Shown here: positions 16,384 to 20,273 of the stretch, piece after piece
Layout: every line of letters begins with the position of its first letter
Position numbering within the stretch: position 1 is the stretch's first letter
Assembly: GCA_002452515.1 (NCBI GenBank)
Contig: DKEN01000116.1
Span: forward strand, 12,157 to 32,429
From: Spartobacteria bacterium UBA6821
GTDB taxonomy: Bacteria > Verrucomicrobiota > Verrucomicrobiia > Chthoniobacterales > UBA6821
Direction: 5' to 3'
Length of the DNA stretch: 20,273 nt
Made by a program: the position numbers and the translations under genes
Notes under the pieces: generated by a model
Told to the model about the DNA's origin: nothing
The model's database searches: none
Seen by the model: the letters and a program-made list of their open reading frames with translations, nothing else

Positions 16384-17103
16384 TCAGAATCCCCGCGTTT
16401 CGCGGAATGCGAGCGAGGCGCGTCTGCTGAACTCGACCACCGCCCCGTTGCGGAGCGTGGCGCGGAGGCAGTTGCTGAACCAGGGTTCAAGAGACGAAAC
16501 GGCGTCTAAATTCACGATCTGCGACCTATTGGCACGGAAGAAAAGGTCTTCGGGCAAACGCTCCCCGATCGTGGAAAGCGCGCGGTGGATGAGCATCGAC
16601 TCGTCGCCAATGTGGATTCTGGAGTGGTTGCCCTCGGACTCGATCAGAAGAATATCCGTGATCGCGACAAAACGGCTCGTCTCTTGATCCTTGAGAAAAA
16701 TCCGAGCCTTACGATCGAGTCGTTCCCAATTCGAAACGCCCCCCTCCTCCTCTGTACGGTCAAGAACTCTGCGGATCGCCCGCGCCAGGCGCTCTGGCCT
16801 GATCGGTTTGACGAGATAATCCGCGGCGGCAAAATCGAAGGCCTGCGCTGCGAAATCCGGATGCGCCGTGGTGAAGATGACCTGGATTTTTTGTTCCAGG
16901 GAGGAGTCGAGCAAGTCGAAGCCCGTTCCCCCCCGCAGATGCACATCCAGAAACAACAACCCGGGTTGTAACTCGGCGATCATCCGTGCTCCTTCCTTGG
17001 GTGAGATGGCTTCGCCGACCACAGTGATTTCGGGATGTGATTCCAGAAGAAGGTGGAGCTCCTTCCTTGCCAGGGGTTCGTCCTCAATAATCAGCGCCTT
17101 CAT
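16384..17103 (-). CDS. LytTR-family response regulator (LytR/AlgR type)
   Basis: A 239-residue two-component regulator. The receiver domain (1 to about 120) has the acidic pair in IIEDE (E7, D8), the phospho-acceptor D53 in LLFLDVHLRGGTGFDLL, the Thr switch in IFTTAH (T78/T79) and K99 in DYLVKPI. The C-terminal LytTR DNA-binding domain (about 135-239) shows ITDILLIESEGNHSRIHIGD, FFRANRSQIVNLDAVSSLEP and the final RNGAVVEFSRRAS. An in-frame extension to 17193 overlaps the kinase gene and lacks receiver features, so the ATG at 17103 is chosen; it lies 4 nt after the kinase stop. It is the natural partner of that kinase. The next gene in the same direction is the desaturase, so this regulator is a positional candidate for control of the lipid operon. 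Confidence 0.94.
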   Translation of the reverse strand: MKALIIEDEPLARKELHLLLESHPEITVVGEAISPKEGARMIAELQPGLLFLDVHLRGGTGFDLLDSSLEQKIQVIFTTAHPDFAAQAFDFAAADYLVKPIRPERLARAIRRVLDRTEEEGGVSNWERLDRKARIFLKDQETSRFVAITDILLIESEGNHSRIHIGDESMLIHRALSTIGERLPEDLFFRANRSQIVNLDAVSSLEPWFSNCLRATLRNGAVVEFSRRASLAFRETRGF

Positions 17104-17107
17104 GGTG

Positions 17108-18178
17108 TTAGGAAAGAGGTTGCAAGGGGTAACACAGCACGCAACGCGTTGTTGCATCTGCCGAAGTTTCCAAGATGGCAGTTGCCTGCTCACCGTAAAT
17201 CAAATGCAGGCGTTTCCTGATATTTTGTAGTCCGATTCCGAATGACGAGTCTGAATCCTTCTTTTTTTCGCCGGAAGAGGGGCTCTCAACGGTCAGTACG
17301 ATGGATTTTCCTTCCAGTCGACCCGTGATCGTGATGGTCGCCGCCTGCTCCTGACTCTGAGCTCCGTGTTTGATCGCGTTTTCCACCACGGTGAGCAGCA
17401 TAAGGGGAGGAATGTTTGCTTTTGAGATCGTGGCATCCAACTGCTCCACGATCCGGAGATGGTCGCCGAACCGCAGCTTCTCGATGGAAAGGTAATCCCT
17501 TACTAGCCTCATCTCCTCTCCTAACGGAACGGTCGTTCCCCCCCGCGTGCTGAGCGTGGAACGGAGCACGTCGGCCAGGAGGGTCACTCCTTCGCGGGCT
17601 TCGTCGGATTCCCTCGGAATGAGGGCACGGATGGAATTGAGCGCGTTAAAAAGGAAGTGCGGATTGAGTTGGAGGCGGAGGGATTCCAACTGGCTCAGCG
17701 TCACGGCCTCTCGCAGCAGAACCTGTTCCTGGCGTGCCCGATTGAGTCGTTCGTAGAAGTGAAACAGGAAATAGACCGCCATCCATGCCCCCATCAGGCT
17801 GCTATTGATCATGAGGATGACGGTGAAGGTTGCCGTGGTTTTTCCACTCGAAGCAGGGGCTTTAAAAAACGTCGCGCCGATCACGCTTAACACCAGCGTG
17901 CTGATTGCCAGGGCCGCTGCATAGCGGAGGATCAGGGTTTGCGGGGGAAGTTCCAGCCACTCGCCGCTCTTGATCAGTTTACGGAGTAGATGGCTTGCGA
18001 TCAATCCTGCCAGACAGGTCAGCGGGAGAAACAGGTGATCCTGGTTTTCCGAGTTTTGCCGCGAAGCCAGCCCCTGAAGCCCCTCCATGATCCTGCCGAA
18101 GAGAGCGACACCTCCCCATCCGAATAGCTGGCAACCCCAATAGCTCATCGGGTTTCTCTGCCATGGGCGGAAAGTCAT
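17108..18178 (-). CDS. LytS-like sensor histidine kinase (His_kinase PF06580 type)
   Basis: A 356-residue membrane sensor kinase. The N-terminal half has about four transmembrane helices (roughly 15-33, 50-68, 82-102, 118-140) and no recognisable extracellular sensor domain, so any signal is probably sensed in or near the membrane. A short helix leads to the phospho-acceptor motif LRLQLNPHFLFNALNSIRAL (H174). The HATPase domain shows the N box LLTVVENAIKHGA and the G box FGIGLQNIRKRLHLIYG. This is the LytS/YehU architecture that pairs with LytTR regulators, and the partner gene follows 4 nt later. The start may instead be the ATG at 18148 (MSYWGCQLFGWGG), which fits the usual family N-terminus; the ATG at 18178 has a GGAG placed very close to it. 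Confidence 0.93.
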   Translation of the reverse strand: MTFRPWQRNPMSYWGCQLFGWGGVALFGRIMEGLQGLASRQNSENQDHLFLPLTCLAGLIASHLLRKLIKSGEWLELPPQTLILRYAAALAISTLVLSVIGATFFKAPASSGKTTATFTVILMINSSLMGAWMAVYFLFHFYERLNRARQEQVLLREAVTLSQLESLRLQLNPHFLFNALNSIRALIPRESDEAREGVTLLADVLRSTLSTRGGTTVPLGEEMRLVRDYLSIEKLRFGDHLRIVEQLDATISKANIPPLMLLTVVENAIKHGAQSQEQAATITITGRLEGKSIVLTVESPSSGEKKKDSDSSFGIGLQNIRKRLHLIYGEQATAILETSADATTRCVLCYPLQPLS

Positions 18179-18347
18179 GGCTCCATTACGGACAAATTCA
18201 CCGCAGATCCGAAGCCAAAAACGCGCAACGGACTGATCAAGGGATTTTTGGGCAGGAAAGCCCTTTGGATGGTAGAATGGAAACGGATTCCTTTCATTTG
18301 AAGGATGCGGCTAACGCAAGACCTGATAGAACGAGATCTCAAGTGCT

Positions 18348-18728
18348 ATGAAACTCGAACATCTTGCTTTTAACGTTGCGGATCCGGTGGCCGTTGCCGC
18401 CTGGTATGGCGAGCATTGCGGTCTGCGTGTTGTTCGCCATGCTCCCGAGCGCTTTCAAACGCATTTTCTCGCGGATTCAGGATCGACCATCATCGAGATC
18501 TATTGCAACCCTCCCGACAAGGTTCCGGATTACCGATCCATGGATCCCCTGATTTTTCATTTGGCCATCAAGAGTACTGACGCGATTGGAGACTCGAAGA
18601 GACTGGCGGAGGCGGGAGCTGCTTTTGTCAATGAAACCCACCTTGAAGATGGCTCCCATCTCATCATGATGAGGGATCCTTGGGGCTTGGCGCTCCAGAT
18701 CTGCCAACGCACCACCCCATTGCTATAG
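18348..18728 (+). CDS. VOC-fold (glyoxalase/dioxygenase superfamily) protein
   Basis: A 126-residue protein of the vicinal-oxygen-chelate superfamily, with two beta-alpha-beta-beta-beta modules. The first starts MKLEHLAFNVADPVAVAAWY and ends in IIEIY; the second starts PLIFHLAIKSTD and ends GLALQICQR. Candidate metal ligands are H5, E50 and H71, while the fourth position, often Glu, appears to be Q117. The DPWG segment (110-113) near the end is typical of the family. Substrate cannot be inferred: members include glyoxalases, ring-cleaving dioxygenases and antibiotic-binding proteins. It is transcribed away from the kinase gene across a 169-nt gap in which I see only 4-bp hairpins such as GGGC/GCCC near 18250-18262. 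The ATG at 18348 has no strong Shine-Dalgarno sequence. Confidence 0.85.
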   Translation: MKLEHLAFNVADPVAVAAWYGEHCGLRVVRHAPERFQTHFLADSGSTIIEIYCNPPDKVPDYRSMDPLIFHLAIKSTDAIGDSKRLAEAGAAFVNETHLEDGSHLIMMRDPWGLALQICQRTTPLL

Positions 18729-18750
18729 GGCATTCGCACGTGTTACGGTT

Positions 18751-18773
18751 GGTTGTCAGGATTTCAGACAACC
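18751..18773 (+). repeat. Perfect 7-bp inverted repeat ahead of the DUF393 start
   Basis: GGTTGTC (18751-18757) and GACAACC (18767-18773) are exact reverse complements with a 9-nt loop. The right arm ends 5 nt before the ATG at 18779, so an RNA hairpin would occupy the ribosome-binding position of the DUF393 gene. No run of T follows, which argues against an intrinsic terminator. It could modulate translation or be an operator; chance is possible. Confidence 0.45.
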
Positions 18774-18778
18774 CTCTC

Positions 18779-19195
18779 ATGCACCTAGATCATACATCCC
18801 CAGAAGGCTGGGTGCTCTATGATGACTCTTGTGGATTTTGCCGCCGATGGGTCCCTTTCTGGGCACCCACACTAAGGCGTCACGGTTATAACATCGCTCC
18901 CTTGCAGGCACCTTTGGTGAGAGAAAAATTGAATCTCTCGGAAAGCCTTTTGATCGAAGACCTACGCCTCCTGCTCTCGGATGGTCGCGTGATCCAGGGA
19001 GCCGATGTCTATCGCCATCTGATGCGGCGTATCTGGTGGACTTACCCTTTTTATCTACTTTCAACCGCTCCCGGATTCCGGAAGATTTTCAATCGATGCT
19101 ATCGGATATTCGCTCGGAATCGGTTTCGATTTTCCAAGGCTTGTGGACTCGCCGGATGCAGCCAGCAGAGTTCTGATTCTCGGGGGGCTCCTTGA
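18779..19195 (+). CDS. DUF393 (DCC family) thiol-disulfide oxidoreductase-like protein
   Basis: A 138-residue protein of the DUF393/DCC family. The N-terminal signature WVLYDDSCGFCRRWVPFW contains the CGFC pair (C18, C21), similar to a thioredoxin-like CxxC active site, with the family Asp residues just before it. Further family features are LLLSDGRVIQGADVYRHLM in the middle and a Trp/Tyr-rich helical C-terminal half that includes YPFYLLSTAPGF. Two more Cys (CGLAGC) lie near the C-terminus. Family members are thought to be redox proteins, but few have known partners. The frame is open further upstream to 18680, but that part overlaps the VOC gene; the ATG at 18779 places the DCC motif in its usual place near the N-terminus. 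The TetR-type gene follows 21 nt later. Confidence 0.85.
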   Translation: MHLDHTSPEGWVLYDDSCGFCRRWVPFWAPTLRRHGYNIAPLQAPLVREKLNLSESLLIEDLRLLLSDGRVIQGADVYRHLMRRIWWTYPFYLLSTAPGFRKIFNRCYRIFARNRFRFSKACGLAGCSQQSSDSRGAP

Positions 19196-19216
19196 CGACA
19201 GGATTACACTTTACTT

Positions 19217-19933
19217 ATGGCGACGAAACACTCTCCACATCCCAAAATTCCTGTTCTTCCGAAAAAGGGGACGGGGGCAGGTTCCAATCTGCGGGCCAAG
19301 ATACTTGAGGCCTTTGCCGCCAGTTGGTCGGATGAGGGGCATCCCCCCCGTTCAGTCTCACGGTTTTGTAAGGAACTTGGGATTACTGAGGCTCTTTTTT
19401 ACAAACACTTTTCCTCGCTTCGAGGCCTCGAGAAGGCCTTCTGGAGTGACTGGATGGCAGGTGTCATATCAGCCGTGGAGGAAGGTGCTGAGTGGGAAGA
19501 ATTCTCTGCCCGGGAGCGCTACCTCGCTTTCCTCTTTGCACTCATTCAGTCTGCGTCGGAGCGCCGTTCGATCCTGCTGGAGCGCTTCAGCGACATCTCG
19601 CCGCTCTCACATCCGGGTGCGTTTGAGGGCCTGAGGAAGGAATTTTCGGAATTTTCACAAAACATCGTTGATCGCGGAATCGAGAGAGGCGAGATCGCCG
19701 ACCGTCGCGGCCTGACCGCATTCTACCCTGCAATCCTTTATGGGCACCTTCGCTGGGTAATCGACCAGTATCTGAAGGATGAGAGCGAGGAGTTCGAACG
19801 GACCGATGCCTTCATCGAGAAGACAGTGGTGCTCGCCTTCGATCTCTTCCACTCACAGGCCATCGATTCCGCGGCCGATCTGATCCGTTTCCTTTTACCC
19901 GGCAATATGTGGTGTGCCGGAAAGGGGAAGTGA
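19217..19933 (+). CDS. TetR-family transcriptional regulator
   Basis: A 238-residue DNA-binding regulator. After a basic, Pro-rich N-terminal tail of about 23 residues, a three-helix TetR domain begins NLRAKILEAFAASW; the helix-turn-helix lies at about 45-66 (SVSRFCKELGITEALFYKHF), ending in the family-typical F/YKHF. The rest is an all-helical ligand and dimerisation domain (RYLAFLFALIQSASERRS, then GLTAFYPAILYGHLRWVIDQY). The ligand is unknown. The ABC1-kinase gene begins 4 nt after its stop, so the two are almost certainly one operon, a pairing I recall from other bacterial groups. The recognition helix looks complete, so the protein is probably functional. Confidence 0.87.
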   Translation: MATKHSPHPKIPVLPKKGTGAGSNLRAKILEAFAASWSDEGHPPRSVSRFCKELGITEALFYKHFSSLRGLEKAFWSDWMAGVISAVEEGAEWEEFSARERYLAFLFALIQSASERRSILLERFSDISPLSHPGAFEGLRKEFSEFSQNIVDRGIERGEIADRRGLTAFYPAILYGHLRWVIDQYLKDESEEFERTDAFIEKTVVLAFDLFHSQAIDSAADLIRFLLPGNMWCAGKGK

Positions 19934-19937
19934 TCCC

Positions 19938-20273
19938 GTGAAAGGCTCTAATTCTGGCAAGGGGCGTAAAAAGGATCAGGAGACCATCCAGTCAGGGGCG
20001 ATTGGCCGGATGGCAGCGCTTGGGACTGCGGGCGCCCGTGTCGGGGTAAACTACCTCAAGCACTACGGACAATCCATGGTCGGAGGGAAAGATCATGAAA
20101 GTCGGCGAAAGCTCCGTGAGGAACTCGATGAGAAAAATGCCGAGACTGTCTATGATACCTTTAGCAAGTTAAAGGGTGGGCCTCTGAAGTTTGCTCAAAT
20201 GCTGAGCATCGACAAGAACCTGCTTCCTGCGGCCTATGTCCGCCAGTTCGCTCAAGCCCAGTCCTCGGTGCCT
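19938..20273 (+). CDS. AarF/UbiB (ABC1) atypical kinase family protein, 5' part only
   Basis: The gene starts at a GTG 4 nt after the TetR stop, with GGGGAAG about 8 nt upstream, and stays open to the end of the window (112 codons). The product has a basic N-terminal tail (KGSNSGKGRKKDQ), a Gly/Ala-rich segment, then the hallmark ABC1 motif KLKGGPLKFAQMLSID, followed by LLPAAYVRQFAQAQSSVP. The KxGQ-like motif (here KFAQ) is the N-terminal ABC1-specific element that folds over the ATP site. The kinase core with the catalytic Asp residues lies beyond the window. Family members (UbiB, COQ8, AarF) support ubiquinone or other isoprenoid lipid metabolism through ATPase activity; which role applies here is unknown. 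Confidence 0.85.
   Translation, partial: MKGSNSGKGRKKDQETIQSGAIGRMAALGTAGARVGVNYLKHYGQSMVGGKDHESRRKLREELDEKNAETVYDTFSKLKGGPLKFAQMLSIDKNLLPAAYVRQFAQAQSSVP

Noticed and set aside
16389..16406. CCGCG/CGCGG hairpin at the 3' end of the response regulator, considered as a terminator
   Set aside because: It is inside the coding region, has only 5-bp arms and no following T run.
17104..17193. Extension of the response regulator to 17193
   Set aside because: The receiver domain begins at the ATG at 17103 (MKALIIEDE); the extension overlaps the kinase coding end and has no receiver features.
18163..18351. 62-codon open frame ending at an ATGA with the VOC start
   Set aside because: It begins inside the divergent kinase gene, its product has no family features, and the overlap with the VOC ATG is a single occurrence that chance can explain.
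18680..18778. Extension of the DUF393 frame upstream to 18680
   Set aside because: It overlaps the VOC gene and spans the inverted repeat; the DCC motif is normally close to the N-terminus.
1..20273. Search for CRISPR arrays, tRNA or rRNA genes, insertion sequences, att sites and origin-like repeats
   Set aside because: No direct-repeat array, cloverleaf, transposase or integrase motif, or clustered iteron was seen when reading both strands by eye.

Overview
The window is about 20.3 kb of ordinary chromosomal DNA from a Gram-negative bacterium. It is densely coded, of moderate GC content, and I see no rRNA, tRNA, CRISPR array, integrase or transposase. The gene content fits a member of the Planctomycetes-Verrucomicrobia-Chlamydiae group, most plausibly Verrucomicrobiota: a plant-chloroplast/chlamydial-type glycerol-3-phosphate acyltransferase, a fused-alpha proton-pumping transhydrogenase, a Wzz-type polysaccharide protein, and many starts without a Shine-Dalgarno sequence. 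This assignment is an inference from gene families, not from a marker gene.

Layout. (1) 1-3.4 kb is the edge of an exopolysaccharide locus: a Wzz/BY-kinase-like protein with a degenerate P-loop faces a Wzx/MOP-type flippase, and the two overlap by 4 nt at their 3' ends. (2) 3.5-5.4 kb holds a Tat-signal metallophosphoesterase and a YghZ-type aldo/keto reductase. (3) 5.4-8.4 kb holds pntA-pntB on the minus strand. (4) 8.66-9.68 kb holds the plastid/chlamydial-type acyltransferase on the plus strand. (5) 16.15 down to 9.68 kb (minus strand) is the centrepiece: seven genes, each overlapping the next by exactly 4 nt (GTGA once, ATGA five times). In order they are a delta-9-type acyl desaturase, an FAD amine-oxidase-like oxidoreductase (COG2907 type), a DUF1365 protein, a cyclopropane fatty acid synthase homologue, a small DUF1475-like membrane protein, a DUF1295 (steroid 5-alpha-reductase-like) membrane protein, and a second CFA-superfamily methyltransferase resembling plant coclaurine N-methyltransferase. 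(6) 18.2 down to 16.4 kb, upstream and in the same direction, encodes a LytS-like histidine kinase and a LytTR response regulator. (7) 18.35-20.27 kb (plus strand) encodes a VOC-fold protein, a DUF393 (DCC) protein, a TetR-type regulator and the start of an AarF/UbiB (ABC1) atypical kinase cut by the window end.

How the genes work together. The seven-gene operon reads as an acyl-chain remodelling pathway. The desaturase makes a double bond in a membrane acyl chain, a CFA-type methyltransferase adds a SAM-derived methyl or methylene group, and the FAD oxidoreductase, DUF1365 and DUF1295 proteins could oxidise or reduce the product. The end product (cyclopropane, methyl-branched, furan or something else) cannot be read from sequence. 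The nearby acyltransferase would supply the glycerolipid backbone, and the LytTR two-component pair is a candidate regulator by position. This co-translated unit is the best candidate in the window for an incompletely described system.
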